Positions 11,204 to 23,567 of a DNA stretch of 64,000 nt are shown piece after piece; the stretch's first letter is position 1, and every line of letters starts with the position of its first letter. The stretch comes from Cryptomeria japonica (lineage: Eukaryota; Streptophyta; Pinopsida; Cupressales; Cupressaceae). The DNA is taken from NCBI RefSeq assembly GCF_030272615.1, contig NC_081409.1:528980291-529044290 (forward strand), read 5' to 3'. The notes beneath the pieces are model-generated. The model did not search any database. It was not told where the DNA came from and saw nothing but the letters and a program-made list of their open reading frames with translations. The position numbers and the translations under genes were made by a program.

Positions 11204-11389
11204 GAGTTCTTTTGTATAGCTTTCATCTCTCTTTTTGGGGGAGGGTTTTTTCCCATTGGGTTTTTCTCTCTTTCCCCACTTTGTGAGAGATTTCATTGCA
11301 TTGGTTTGCATGCATTTGCATTTGTTCATGGGTACCTAACATGGCCTCGTAGCCGGGACCCATCTTGCATTGCTTAGTTGCATTGTAGA

Positions 11390-11426
11390 CTTAAGTGCAT
11401 TCCCCTAAGTTGCACTTAAGGGGGGG
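11390..11426 (+). promoter_or_regulatory. Polypurine tract of element C with adjacent hairpin
   Basis: AAGGGGGGG (11418-11426) directly precedes the 3' LTR and is the plus-strand primer site. A perfect 10-bp inverted repeat, CTTAAGTGCA (11390-11399) / TGCACTTAAG (11411-11420), abuts and overlaps it. Confidence 0.75.
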
Positions 11427-11909
11427 TGTTGGTGTAAATAATTATTCATCATGGATATTATTACACTTACTTAAGTTTACTTAGGATAATGCATTTCATA
11501 GTAGTTTGGATATGAGACACTTGGGTGTTTGTGCCACATTGGGATAGTGTGTGTAGGAGAAATTCCACCTCTTATGGTGTTGATCTTGTTATTACACTAT
11601 CATATCCACTTATAGTGGAGTGATAATTCCACCTTCAGTGGGTGATCCACCTCATGTGGAATATTATATTATTTCTCCTACCTACCCACACCTATTTCCT
11701 ACCTACCCTTGTTTCTTATTGAGCCACATGTCATATTTGTGTGCTCATTCATATCCCTAGCCTTGCCTATATAAGCAGGCTCATCTACATTGTATGCAAC
11801 AACAATTATTGATCATTTTCTATTGATGAGAATACAGTTTATTCTTGTCCCATATTATGTCTCTATCTTGTACATTTCATTGACCTCTTGATCTTGGCAA
11901 AATCCAACA
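11427..11909 (+). repeat. 3' LTR of element C
   Basis: 483 bp, TGTTGG start and CCAACA end, TATA box at 11768-11774 at the same offset as in the 5' LTR. It is followed by target duplication TTAGA. Confidence 0.93.
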
Positions 11910-12690
11910 TTAGAAGATAATTATCTGCTCCTAGAACCCCTCAACGGAATGGAGTTGTCGAAAGGAAGAACACAATTGTCTTGGATGTTGCAAGGACTAT
12001 GTTGATTGAAGGGAATGTTTTGAAGATCTACTGGAAAGAAGCCATTAGCACTACTGTTTCCACATTCAACAAAGTTTACATCAAAGGTGATATCGGTAAG
12101 ACCCCTTCTGAGCTATGGTTTGGTCATGTTCCTATTGTGAGATTTCAGAGTATTTGGTAGTAAATTTTATATCAAGAGAGAAGAGGATATAGGAAAGTTA
12201 GATACTAGAAGTGATGAAGGAATTTTCTTGGGATACTCAACAAAGAGAAAAGCCTATCGATGCTACAACAAGAGACTAAGAAAGATAGTGGAGAGTGAAA
12301 ATGTGAAGGTGGATGAGAACCTTGGAAAAGAGATTAGAGCATGTTGTTATGATGATGGACAACACGTTGTTTTAGCTCCTATTCAGATTGAAGAACCTAA
12401 GCAGAATGATCTGGTAGAGATAGTTAAACCAGATGTTGTTGCTGCAGGAGCAGAAGTGCAAGAACCTGATAATCTGAATAATCAAAAGACTCCAAGTTAT
12501 GTAAGACTAAATCATTCCAAAAATCAGATTATTGGTGATAAGAATAAAGGTGTAATGACTAGAAGAAGGTTAGCTACTGAAGAAGTATGCTTGATTTCTA
12601 AAGTTGAACCTAAAGATGTTGTTGAAGCTTGCAAAGTTGAAAATTAGATAAGAGCTCTGGAAGAAGAACTAGTTCAGATTGAAAAGAATA
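11910..12690 (+). pseudogene. Integrase second part and linker, element B
   Basis: Resumes element B integrase after the insertion: RQLSAPRTPQRNGVVERKN contains the third catalytic residue (Glu). Frameshift near 12165. The stretch 12228-12647 is the variable linker between integrase and RT. Element C therefore landed between the second and third catalytic residues. Confidence 0.8.
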
Positions 12691-13690
12691 ATACTTGAGA
12701 ACTTGTGCCTAGACCTAAGGATAAGAATATTATTGGTACTAAATGGGTATTCAAGAACAAATTGAATGAAGCCGGTGAATTTGTCAAAAAAAAGCTAGAC
12801 TGGTTTGCAAAGGATATTCTCAGAAAGAAGGACTTGATTGATTATAAGGAGACTTTTTATCCAGTGGCCAGACTTGAAGCTGTTAGACTGTTGCTTGCTT
12901 ATGCTGCTTATAAATATTTCAAGGTATATTAGATGGATGTCAAATCTACCTTTTTGAATGGTGATCTTGAGGAAAAAGTTTACATTGAGCAACCTGATGG
13001 ATTTTCATTGTCAGATGATGGAGACATGGTATGTAGACTGAAGAAAACTCTGTATGGACTAAAGCAAGCCCCTAGAGATTGGTATGCTAGACTAGATAAA
13101 TATTTGTTGAAGTTGGGATTCAGTAAAGGTGTTGCTAATAGGGATTTGTACTTTAAGATAGAAAATGATAATATCCTGATTGTTGAAGTCTTTGTTGATG
13201 ATATTATCTTTGGAGGTGATGATGACTTGAGTATGAAGTTTGTTGGTGATATGCAGAAAGAATTTGAGATGTCTATGATAGGTGAGATGAAATTCTTTTC
13301 AGGATTGCAGATTTCACAAACTGGAAAAGGTATATTCATATCTCAAACTAATTATGTGAAAGAATTCCTGAAGAAGTTTGGGTTAGATCACTCCAAACCT
13401 ATTGGAACTCCTATGGTGACTAGTTGTAAATTGTCTAAGAATGATGAATCTCCTAAATCTAATCAGAGATTGTACAGATCTCTGGTTGGTGGACTACTAT
13501 ATCTTACTCGGACTAGGCCAAATATTATGCATGTTGTGTCCATGGTTGCTAGATATCAAGTTGATTTGAAAGAGATTCATGTCACTGATGTGAAGAGGAT
13601 ATTCAGATACTTGAAAGGAACTATGAACTATGGTTTATGGTTTATGGTTTATGGTATCCGAGGAATGATGATTTCATGCTATGTGCCTAC
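12691..13690 (+). pseudogene. Copia reverse transcriptase, element B
   Basis: RT with TKWVFKNKLNEAGE, then MDVKSTFLNGDLEEKVYIEQPDGF and LKQAPRDWYARLD. The catalytic box VFVDDIIFGG (about 13190-13215) keeps both aspartates. The GTPMVTSCKLSK and SLVGGLLYLTRTRPNI blocks follow. A stop at 12930 and a degraded fingers region (KKKLDWFAKDILRKK) break the frame, so it is not functional although the palm is well kept. Confidence 0.87.
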
Positions 13691-14160
13691 ATTGATGTAG
13701 ATTGGGTTGGTGATGTTGATGACCGGAAGAACACTACTGGTGGATAATTCTATTTAGGTAAGAAGTTGGTTTCATGGGATAGTAAGAAACAAGAGTCAGT
13801 GTCCTTATCTACTGCTGAAGTTGATTACATTGTTGTTGCGAGTAATTGAACTCAGGTAGTTTGGATGAAGCAAATGCTGAAAGATATCGGAGTTATTTAT
13901 GATGAGCCTACTGTTATATACTGTGATAATTCCAGTGCTATTAACATGTCAAAGAATTTGGTGCAACATTCAAAAACTAATCATGTGTCAATCAAATATC
14001 ATTACTTGGGAGAGCAAGTTAGTGAAGAGAAGGTGAAGCTTGAGTATGTATCTACAAAGGAATAAATAGCTGATATTTTCACTAAGCTTTTGCCTACAGA
14101 TACATTTGTATATTTGAGAGACAAGTTAGGGGTATCCACCCCTCCTGTTGAGAACTAGAT
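13691..14160 (+). pseudogene. Copia RNase H, element B
   Basis: RNase H after RT. Blocks include GWxSKKQESVSLSTAEVDYI (catalytic Glu region), VIYCDNSSAINMSKN (catalytic Asp) and LEYVSTKE followed by an ADIFTKLLP-type ending (14060-14100). Several in-frame stops occur, for example at 13745. Confidence 0.82.
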
Positions 14161-14415
14161 GCATTGAATCGCATCAATTTGGTGGACTTCACAGTCTTAT
14201 CCTTTTATCTGGATTGGTGAGTTGGTATTGCTCCTCTAGAGTAGTCTGTGTTTTGGAGAGAGAGATTAATGTTTCATATTCTAAGGGGGAGAGTAAGTTT
14301 GGTTTTCTATTTTGAGATCTTTGGCATTGATTTCAAAGGGGGAGATAGATCATGTGAAAAAATGCTTTATATGTCCTGATCTTAGGGGGGTTTGTTGGAG
14401 ATATCTTCTTGCTTT

Positions 14416-14468
14416 GCATTGATTGTTTTTCACATTCATATGTTGCCATCAATGCCAAAGGGGGAGAT
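14416..14468 (+). promoter_or_regulatory. Polypurine tract of element B with upstream inverted repeat
   Basis: CAAAGGGGGAGAT directly before the 3' LTR (14469) is a Sirevirus-type polypurine tract. An 8-bp inverted repeat GCATTGAT (14416-14423) / ATCAATGC (14448-14455) precedes it. TGTTGCCATCAATG (14441-14454) is the near complement of CATTGATGTCAACA inside the LTR (14514-14527). Confidence 0.7.
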
Positions 14469-15638
14469 TGTTGGATATGGTTGGTAATTGCTTCTATTAG
14501 GATATGTTATTGTCATTGATGTCAACATATTCCTCTCTGGTGATTGCAAATTCGGAAGATCTTATGATCCGTTTTGTACTATTGTTTTGTTGATCACTAT
14601 TTTGTAGAGTTTAGTATTTCCTCCGGTATATTCCAGTGTGATCAAATCTTGTGTTGAGTTTTTGGGATATTGCTTGGGATGGTCTCGTGTATCTTCATTT
14701 TAGATGGATTGTGATTTGGTGCTCCGCAAGTTATCTCTCTTTGTGACAATTGTTGATTAGTTGTGTTCTTGAGCTTTCAGTTGTTGATAGATAAAGATTT
14801 GCTAAGTGGTGTTGGCACAGCTATTTCTGACGATTCTAATGTGTTTGTTGGTATTTGTTGGTGGTTTCTATGAACTGGTGATGATTTCCGTGTTATGCAG
14901 TTGATTTTGGCATGATTTCTGATGGAGTTGAGCATTTGGGAATTTGATTTAGGTCCATGTTATTCTATGTAAACCATTATATTGGTCTGGTGGTTGATCT
15001 TTGTATCATGTGATGTAATTTTGTAATCGAGGGTTGAGGGTTTAGTCGACCTTGCTGTCAAGGTTAGTGAATTGTATATATAGGTGACATGTTCATGTAA
15101 TTTAGGTTTCGATGTTATGTCTGCATTATCAAAGAGATGTTTATGTGCGAACAAGAGATTTATCCTTCCGCGTTGAGATAGAGGAGATATTGGTGTTGGA
15201 GAGTAAACATTTGTGCTTAACCAGAACTGTAATCATGCATTTGGAGATGTTATTCTTTCAATTCATTTCTTCTAGATTGTAGTCTGAATCTTATTGTAAG
15301 TCAGTGAGACTTCCCTGAGGGTTGTAGCCTTTTGAACCATTATCTTTTGAGCAGTGGGCTCTAGCTAGTGTGCTTGAATGCATGTGCATTCCCCATTGTA
15401 ATATTTTCACATACTACTGTAGAGTATAATCTTACTATGGGTACGTTCTCACTGTGGTTTTTCCCTTAACCAGGTTTTCCACGTCAAAATCTTGGTGTTG
15501 TGTGTTGTGCTTTTAATTTGCTTATCTTTGTTATTGTTGCAGTATATCAGATCTATATTTTGTGATTAAGTTTGTGTATCTGGTGAAGACTGATTCACCC
15601 CCCCCCCCTCTCAGTCTTCCTTCTTGGTTGTTGCTAAC
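14469..15638 (+). repeat. 3' LTR of element B
   Basis: Starts TGTTGGATATGG, homologous to 3320-4570 but shorter by about 80 bp. It has a TATA-like stretch near 15075-15083 and a poly-C tract near 15598-15608; the exact end is blurred (TTGCTAAC then CC). Confidence 0.85.
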
Positions 15639-15639
15639 C

Positions 15640-15767
15640 CAATTTTGCTTTGAGTATGAAATCACTCTTGCACATGCATTTGATTATTATCCTCAAGTTA
15701 ATGGTCAAGTGAAATCCATTAACAAGAACCTGGTAAATATTGTTAGGAAGGTTGTGAAGGAACACAA
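15640..15767 (+). pseudogene. Element A integrase remainder after the insertion
   Basis: FCFEYEITLAHAFDYYPQ followed by VNGQVKSINKNL is the region around the third catalytic residue of a gypsy integrase (normally NGQAE), with Glu changed to Lys. It continues the integrase interrupted at 3319. About 11 codons between the two halves are missing and the frames differ, so the site suffered a deletion. It is cut again at about 15768 by an antisense LTR. Confidence 0.75.
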
Positions 15768-18700
15768 TGGACCACTGAGGGGGGGGGGGGTGCGAATCGG
15801 TGGTAATCAAAAAATTTAACTTATCAAAATGATTTAAAATTTAATCACATAAATCAATAAGCTATGATCGAAGATATTAAACTAATCAATACACACACAT
15901 AAGAGGCAGACCCATAACACAAGATAAATAAGGAAAACCCAATGTGGGAAAAACCTCGGTGAGAAATGTTGCTGGAGTCTACTGCTCCAATCCAGCTTCA
16001 CAAGTAAATCTGATTACAAAGTTTAGGGTACCAACCCAAGGAGCACCAACCCCTACAAGTTTATGGGCACCAACCCAAAGGAGAACCTACCCCTTCTCTA
16101 AGCACCCACTCAGAGATTTACAATGAACAAATATTAAACATAGTTTGAGTACCTTGTTACAAATGAGGTTTTGTAACTCACAAACATCTTTCTCTTGAGA
16201 TTGACCTGACTCTTTTCTTTTTTTTGGTCTTAGGCTTCAATCTCATCTCTTTCTTCTTTATCTTCTGCCTTATGTCCTATTCTCTTCTCTGCAACCAACT
16301 CTTTGTTTTCTTCTTGACTCAATCCTCTTTCTCTACCTCTCACAGTGTGTATAACCCACTGTGTTATCTGCCTCAACTCTTCACACTTCTGGTCATTGGT
16401 CTTTGCTGCTCTCCTCCTCTGTTCATCAAGCTCTCCACTATTCGCTCTCTTCTCCAACTCTCAGTTGTCGTTTGTCTCCTTCACATAGTTGAATATTCTG
16501 CATGCAGTCTCTTCTATAGTGTTATTCATGCACTGGCATCGTGTTGTTGACACTTGTGTGAGCTGCTTCTCGATGATCCTCTACTCTCCATTTTCTGTAA
16601 TCTCTATTTTTGTAGATCTTCTACTCTCACCGTCAGCAACCACAAGTTTTCTGAATGCATTACACTCTTTTGATCAACATTCCCCTACTTGCATCTACCA
16701 ACTCAACAATCACATCTGTAGTTGTCAAATCTCATAACTGGTACACTATTCTCAGTCATCTTTGTAACTGTAAGATTTTCTTTCAAGAATGGATTCACAA
16801 TCTGATCTACTCGGCCTCTAAGGGATCATATATGCATACCAATTAGATTCTCTGTGCACATCACTCAGACATATAACTTCCTGCAATAAATGTATTCTCT
16901 TGGAAAAACTTATGTTCAAATCTTGCTACCAATATAGGATTGTTATACTTAGTAGACTTCAACTTGGCAGATTTCCTCGAGCCTCAAAAGGCTCAACAAC
17001 TCCCTCTGCAACAAGATGGTCATTAAATGTTGCTACATTCCTCCCAGTCTGCTATGTACTTTGATTACTAACTTTAGTAATCTTCATCTGTTCGATCAGA
17101 TCTGATCATATATCTACAGATCACCTCGAGCCACATAAACAACTTGCAATGCAGTTGTCATTAATGCATTCTTCATCCTATGTTGACCTTCCCTGAGGAG
17201 ATTGACAACAACCTCATTAAAATCTCTGCAAGCACTGACATCTGCATATTGGATTTCATTCTCGATCACTTGGGAGCCACATGTCTTCATTTTTTGTATC
17301 CAAAACATCTCATCAATCTCGATCAATCACCACGTAGATCATTTTTCCTATCGACATGCACTCATGTGGCTAAAATCATCTCCTTCAGCATCCAAGTCAC
17401 TTGGTCAACATCCATTCATCGTCCATGTAGACCATCGAGTCTATTTGTAGACATCTGTGGCATCAAAATTCTTCTTAATCATCATCCAAGTCATCTGGTC
17501 ACACTTAATTGACCACCACATGGATCTCTGTATCTATCGGGCTGCTTCCATGTCGACTGAAACATATCTGGTGGTCACAATGACCTTAAACTTTGTCACT
17601 GCGAGATGGCGGCATGTGCATCATCTCTCATTTGTCTTACCCCACAAGGGTTCTATCCCCTAGTCTTTTGCATCACAAGATAGTAGGGGACATGTCTCCC
17701 TTCATCTCTTGTTGTCTCGCAAGGTCATCTTCAAGTCTATTTTGCTCATGCGGGTTGGTCAAATGCATCAACCATCCTACTTCTTGATGCCCCGCAAACT
17801 CTTTTTGTTTATGCTTCCCAACCACGGGATAATGGGAAGCACTATTTCTTTGTTTCTATGTTGCCCCGCAAGATCATTCTTCAACCGCCTCTTGGGCTGC
17901 AGGATGATGGGAGATGCTTTTGACTCCATATTTTGTTTCCTCATAGGTTCTTAGGTTTTCCTTCTCACCCACTGCGGGGTAGCGGGAATTTCAATTCCTT
18001 CCTTTGTCCTTTTAACCCCGCATGGTCACTTTTTATTTGTTAATCATTTCACAAGATGGCAGTAGTCTGACTTCTTCTACTCTTCTTCTTTAGTGCGGGA
18101 TAGCGGGGGATGCTATACCTAGCCTGCAGTTATCCTGCATGGTCATTCGACCTTGACATTTCACAATGCAGGATGGCGGGAAACCTTTAACTTCTATCTT
18201 CTTATTACCTCGCACACCTACATCTTTATAGTCTTTGACTCTGTGGAATAGTGGGGGGGCATTATCCGCTTAGCTTTGTGGTTACCCCACATGGTCACAC
18301 TCCTCTCGACCATCACACCACAGGATAGCGGAATGGCACCACCGCCAAGACATCGCAACCATACTATGAATATGGATGAAAGGTCATCCCTGCAGATAAA
18401 TAGCCAAATGCCACTTTGTTGCCACGTCACATAGACGATTCCACTCAGCACTCACATCATCAGCCATGCCATCTTTGTTGCCACACATAGTGCAGGGCCC
18501 CACACAAACACACGTGAACCAAAAACTACTGCCATATGGAAATCACTGCTTACCTCACCTAATTAGTGAAAGACAAATAATGAAGACTTCCCTGCCGAGT
18601 GTTGAGTGCAACAACCGAGACACAAAAGAGGCCCCACATAGTTACATCATCATCTCGATGGACCAATGCACAACTGCCAGCTGGATGTCAAAGCACATGA

Positions 18701-18960
18701 TAAGGAAGGGACCACTCGACACAAATTGCTTGTTGCCAAGACATGGCGACCGAAGACGAATTATGTCGATATAACAATGGAGCCCAATGGAGTAGAAAGA
18801 TGGTTTTGCCAAATCGCCATCTTACACCAAAAAGCATCGTTGCTGAGATAGAAGCCTTGTCTCACAAAAAAAACTTCTATTAAAGCGTTTTTTCACCTTT
18901 GCAACCTACACCATTTGTGTATCATAACACGTGTTATGCACTACTGCATAACCTGCGTGT
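15768..18960 (-). repeat. Antisense LTR-derived block
   Basis: The poly-G tract at 15779-15790 followed by GTGCGAATC, and the later GGAAAACCCAATGTGGGAAAAACC stretch (split around 15930-15955), are reverse complements of the ends of LTRs seen elsewhere in this window. The block therefore reads as an antisense LTR or LTR plus leader. No coding domain found. It contains the hairpin array at 17656-18313. The far boundary is uncertain. Confidence 0.5.
17656..18313. repeat. Hairpin array with GCGGGATAGCGGG-like units
   Basis: Repeated motif variants of TGCGGGATAGCGGG and CCCGCATGGTCA, paired as inverted repeats: TCCCCTA (17656) / TAGGGGA (17684); GCTTCCC (17813) / GGGAAGC (17834); TGCGGGGT (17973) / ACCCCGCA (18015); ATCCTGCAT (18132) / ATGCAGGAT (18166); ATGGTC (18291) / GACCAT (18308). 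Stem sequences differ but pairing is kept. Confidence 0.65.
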
Positions 18961-20440
18961 TATGTGCTTCACCTGTCAGTCGTTGACTGACATGATAAGT
19001 TATCCATTTCTACAACTGTAATTGCTCTCTGTAATTGATAAGTTGAGGTTTTTGTGTGGTTTGATGGTGATGTTGAGGTGTTTCTAGAAGGCTGGTGTAG
19101 TGGAAGTTTCAATATGCAGGAAACTATATTTATGTAGTAAGGAGTTTTTAATGTCCCAGTGGTAGATTGAATATAATTTTTATGATCTATGTATGTTGCG
19201 CTATCTAGTTTACATGTCCTTTGTTGCTAAAATGATAGAGTTGGTTGTTGTTTCCGATGGTGAGGTGTTTGTCATAACTAGTCCAAAGAATGCTTGGCTA
19301 TTCTCTAATATGTGGATCCAAGTGTTGTGGCTTGGAGGACATGTTCATTTGGTTTCTGCAGTGTTGCAACTCATTTTTCTAGTGTTATTTTATTTGGCAA
19401 GAAAAATTTATGTTGTTTTGTGTTTAATTTTGTCAGTTGATTTGGTTTCTAACTGAATAAGGTGGTGTATCTTATCTAGATCATATGCCCTTTTTGGTCT
19501 AGATGGGCATTGGAGGTTGAGTTTGGATGTTGATATAGGTCTCACCATGGTATGTGTGGACCCACATTATGTATTTTGTATTGGAGATTGTTTTTGGGTT
19601 GATTGGTTAACGTGTTTATTTGTTGTTCTACATGTTATAGTTGATGCCGACCTTGGTGGATTTTCTAGCATATGTAGTTCATTGGAATCAACTTTTGAGG
19701 ATATATTGTGATGTGTTTGGGTCCCCTTTATCTCTTGGAGTGGACGACAATAAATTTTATAGGTCTAGGTAGCCAAATTTATTTAATATTGTCTGACCTA
19801 GTTGAGGTTTTGAATGAATAATATTGTATATATAGATGTGTAGTTGTATGCGTTAGTGTATGGAATGTGTGTAAATTTATGTGAAGTAGATGTGAATGAT
19901 ATGCAAGTGGATTTGTGCAAAATTCATTTTGAGAAGAGCTTTGATGATGATATCTTTAGTGTGACAGTGTGTTGAGATAGTGATTGATGTCAGATATGTT
20001 TGGGCCATGATATTGGTTGCTTGACACAATGTTTCAAGGACAATTTCAAGAATAGGAGATCTTGTTCATTTTAATTTATCTATTCCCTACACCTGTCAAA
20101 AGAAGGTGTGTTCCTTTTGGCAGCTTGTACATACCTTTATATCTTGCCCTAGGGTTGTGCGCCTTAGTCTTGCAAGTCATATCATGTCTTGTGAGCTCCT
20201 TGGCCTTGAGCCTAATATATTGTAATCAATTATTCATATTGTGAGTGTGATTCTCATTGTAGTTTTTTCCTATTTAGGGTTTTCCACGTAACTCAAGTGT
20301 TCATGTGTTCATTGTGCTTTGTGCTTTCATATTTCATAATCATAGTAATAAGTTAATTGTGATTTGAAGTATTATAGATCAGAAGTAAAGTATTTTAAGG
20401 TTCAGATTGGTTCACCCCCTCCCTCTTAGTCTTGTGGTGT
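18961..20440 (+). repeat. Sense LTR fragment (same family as 57959-58735)
   Basis: 19060-19300 aligns by eye with 58480-58735 (shared GTAGTGGAAGTTTCAATATG-like stretch and later blocks). The end shows the TTTTCCTATTTAGGGTTTTC block and a C-rich TTCACCCCCTCCC near 20412, the usual LTR 3' signature here. It is truncated at its 5' side, with no internal domain attached. A GTCAGTC/GACTGAC hairpin sits at 18975-18991. Confidence 0.55.
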
Positions 20441-20494
20441 GTTCAATAATGTGGTAGTGAGAATAACCATTCAATAGTATACTTTTTTAATTCC

Positions 20495-21200
20495 TTAAAA
20501 ATAATATAGCCAACAATCTATCCTCATATAAGAAATCAACACATGTTGTAGATCAAAAGATCCCAAGAGTGTGTTAGGGTCACCTTTTCTACTGCACATC
20601 TTAAATTGAGGTGGTACAAAACCCATAGTTAGATGGTGTGCAAATATCTCAAATGCTAATAGTTTATTCCTAATATCCTTGAATTCATCATTATCATATC
20701 CCTTATGCCTTATATCTACCTTTTCCTCTAATTGATCTATCTTTTTCATTATTACATCTAGAGTAGAGGAAGGAATGGTGCAAAGGGTTTAGGTTGAGGA
20801 CCACCAAGATGAGTATAGGTATGAGTATGCATGGTACAAGGATAGATGAGGTGATAAGCATGGTAGATAATAGAGTGGTACAAGTAGAGACAATATGAGT
20901 GAGAAGAGTGGTGAATATTGTAAGCTGGGTAGTAGTGAATGAAATAGTGGTAGTGTAAATTATTATGTGCCAGGAGGGGTGTGATTAGGAGGTAGGCCAT
21001 ATAAAGAAATAAAGTTAGAGAAAGGATGAAGGATATAAGGTGGTACCAGAGTGAAGATAGGGTAATGATATGATATGGGACAATATTGTAAGTAAGAGTA
21101 ATGCTTTGAGATGGAACACTAGTGGAAGTAGGTATATTTGAATATGGAAAATAGAGAGATGCACTAAAAAGGTAGATAAATAATTATTAGCATTGACAAC
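20495..21200 (-). pseudogene. Gypsy gag relic
   Basis: The reverse-strand translation 20749-20495 gives a coiled start (KKIDQLEEKVD) and PPQFKMCSRKGDPNTLLGSF, which resembles the gag block before the capsid region of plant gypsy elements. Upstream on that strand (21000-20758) is a P/Y/H-rich low-complexity stretch, also common in gag N-termini. Stops interrupt it. A weak call based on pattern only. Confidence 0.4.
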
Positions 21201-23567
21201 TTGTCAGACCTCTAATCCACATGGCTTGTTGATAAACATGATATGAATTATATCCACAAATTCTGTAGGATTCTTAGAATTGACTAAATTGGCAAGTTAC
21301 TGAGCAAATCTTGTTCATCTACATAATATTATGATCATAATAATTCAAATTATTTTGAACATGGTCACTTTAAAAATAATATCATTAGATTTGGCAACCA
21401 CAATGTGGTTCAAATGAGCAATCCTTCAAGGAAATTTAGGATGTACCATGTAGCTTGTAGCATAAACAAAGCAATTTGACAATGTTAGATAGGAAGATAT
21501 TGCAATATAAATCACTCATAGATTTAAAATTTAGAAAAAAATGAAATGATATATTAGATTTGAAAATGATTTGATTTAGAGGAATTTGATGGTGGGTAGG
21601 GTGAGCACAAGTAATCACATGATGAAACACAAACCCTAGAAAGAAATACATACCAATAAAGTAATAGTAAATAGGAACTCAAAACCTAATGACATTAAAA
21701 AATGATAAAATAATTAGAAAATATATATCTAAAACCTTAAACATTATGAAGGTATAATCCTAATGTCAAATCCTAAGAGGTGCAAGATTAACTAGGTTTG
21801 CAAAAAATATAAAGAAATAAATAACTTTATACGGATTATCTAGGCTAACAAAATGAACTTAACCAAAAAATACAAATTAATCTAGATTGATTAATAACAA
21901 TTATAATTAATAACGAAATTATTATTTTTAAAAATCAAATGAAAGAGGATTATGATACTTAGCTATCAAATGCATTGTATGACATGAATGTTGAAGATGC
22001 ACACAATTGATTTATCAATATCCATAAAATAATGCTCTCAATTTGCTTGCTATCCCATAATTGTAATATACTCAAAATATTCTTTGAGTCAACTATAAAT
22101 GATTTGGGATCAATCTTGTGTAGTGTGATATTGACCTTTCCAGTGTGGCTTAACCTTAGAGAATTTGTTTGATTGTGAAGGTCAATTTCTCCTTACTCAA
22201 ATCACTTGATAGATCGACTTTTATGATGTTGAGAAAACATACTCAAGCACGCAATGACCTATATGTAGATATTGATGTCAATGCATTCTTTTTAGTGCTC
22301 CAAACTAAAGTATTCATATAATGTATGCTCATTGTGATGTGGCTATTACTAGATGTTCTAATACATGTTTAAATGCACACATGAATTTCTTTAAATACCA
22401 AGACATAATGAAAAGTACCACAAACATGTATCAAGTTTACTCTTAATGACTAGTAGAAAATGGTAGGAGTTGGCAATTTGATTTGTGATGATTTGAATTC
22501 AAAGTTAATCTCATACAACATGGAATCAAACCTTTATGTTGTGAGATTGACCTAAGCCAAGGAATAGGGAACCTCATGATCTAGGACAAACATTTGGAAG
22601 CATTAGATAATAATAAAGTGAATGTGTGGAAATAAACATAAACGAAGTTAAGACTAAATGTAAGAAAATACATGCAAGTGAAAGTACATATAAATGGATC
22701 AAAGACTGAAAACAATTAAATATAATACAAAAATGTACCATATAGCTACTGTTGATCCCCAAATTCGGCTTTTGCCAATTTTCAAGGTCAGTTCGGGAAG
22801 TTCACAGGTGTGGGACTAGAAGCGGCCTGTAAAACAACCTCTAGGATTTTAGAAGCCGACTCTTCAAAATTCAGAGGGGGTGTAAAGGGATAGAAATACG
22901 TAGGAAGAAAACAACTGCAAACCTATCCTAAGGCGATATGCCAGAAATTCAACCAGGTTCACCTTCATATATGCATAATGTAATCCATAACCATGAAACA
23001 TTTACAAAAGTTTCCAAAGAGCACATGCATGATTTGAAATTCTGAGCTATAAGCACAGAGATAGAAATTGCAGAAGCAAGATTACAAATAGTGAGAAAGA
23101 AACAACTCCTGAATATTAAACATAAAGCACCACATCCTCTACATTGATGGAGATAACAAATTACAAAGGCCATATTGGCATAGTCTAAAATATTAAGATC
23201 CTACCCATAAGAAGGGGCATCCGCTAAGGTTTGATAGAATTGAAAAATGCTTCTACCACTAAGTCTACTAAGAATTGGTGAAAATGTGAACCCCCTTTAA
23301 AATGCGCCCTCAGGCTTATATATGGAAAACCTCTTTGATAGATAGAGTCGTGATTGTAGCCAGAAATATTTCTGCATACTCGCCGCATGTCCACCACCAT
23401 CATGGAGGTTGTTGCAACTATCTAGATCGTAATGATCCCTGCATCATTATTTCCCTTTCATGCGCTCGACATGAATGCCACCTGTAAATTCCATTTTTTT
23501 CTATTGCAACTGCTTGATCATGTGGGCTCCTCATTTAGTTTGCGTTCATGCCTTTTTTATTTGTCAC
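21201..23567. other. Unclassified AT-rich DNA
   Basis: No coding domain, tandem array or LTR end recognised. From about 22740 the base composition shifts, and 23280-23340 contains a CTTATATATGG stretch that would be a TATA box on the reverse strand, suggesting an antisense LTR host for the TIR element that follows. Confidence 0.4.

Larger units (their letters stand above)
6580..11909 (+). mobile_element. Non-autonomous copia-like element C (gag-protease only), recent insertion
   Basis: A 5,330-bp LTR element inserted into the integrase of element B. LTRs at 6580-7062 and 11427-11909 are both 483 bp, and I found no difference between them by eye. The target duplication TTAGA is perfect (6575-6579 and 11910-11914). 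It has a primer-binding site, a 1.86-kb leader, one intact 760-codon ORF (gag, zinc knuckle, protease, unknown tail) and a polypurine tract, but no integrase core, RT or RNase H. It must borrow these from another element. Identical LTRs and an intact ORF indicate a recent insertion. Confidence 0.9.
3320..15638 (+). mobile_element. Ty1/copia element B (Sirevirus-like non-coding signals), full length but decayed
   Basis: Full copia retrotransposon with LTRs 3320-4570 and 14469-15638, primer-binding site, gag, protease, integrase, RT and RNase H in copia order, and a polypurine tract before the 3' LTR. LTR ends begin TGTTGG and the 5' LTR ends CCAACA. The LTRs differ by many substitutions and an indel of about 80 bp, so the insertion is old. 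The host sequence is element A integrase; candidate target duplication CAATG (3315-3319) / CAATT (15640-15644) has one mismatch and is tentative. It is itself interrupted by element C at 6580-11909. Confidence 0.88.

Noticed and set aside
16224-17787. Several Ser/Leu/His-rich ORFs of 60-110 codons
   Set aside because: No start context, domain or continuity; lie in an antisense LTR block.
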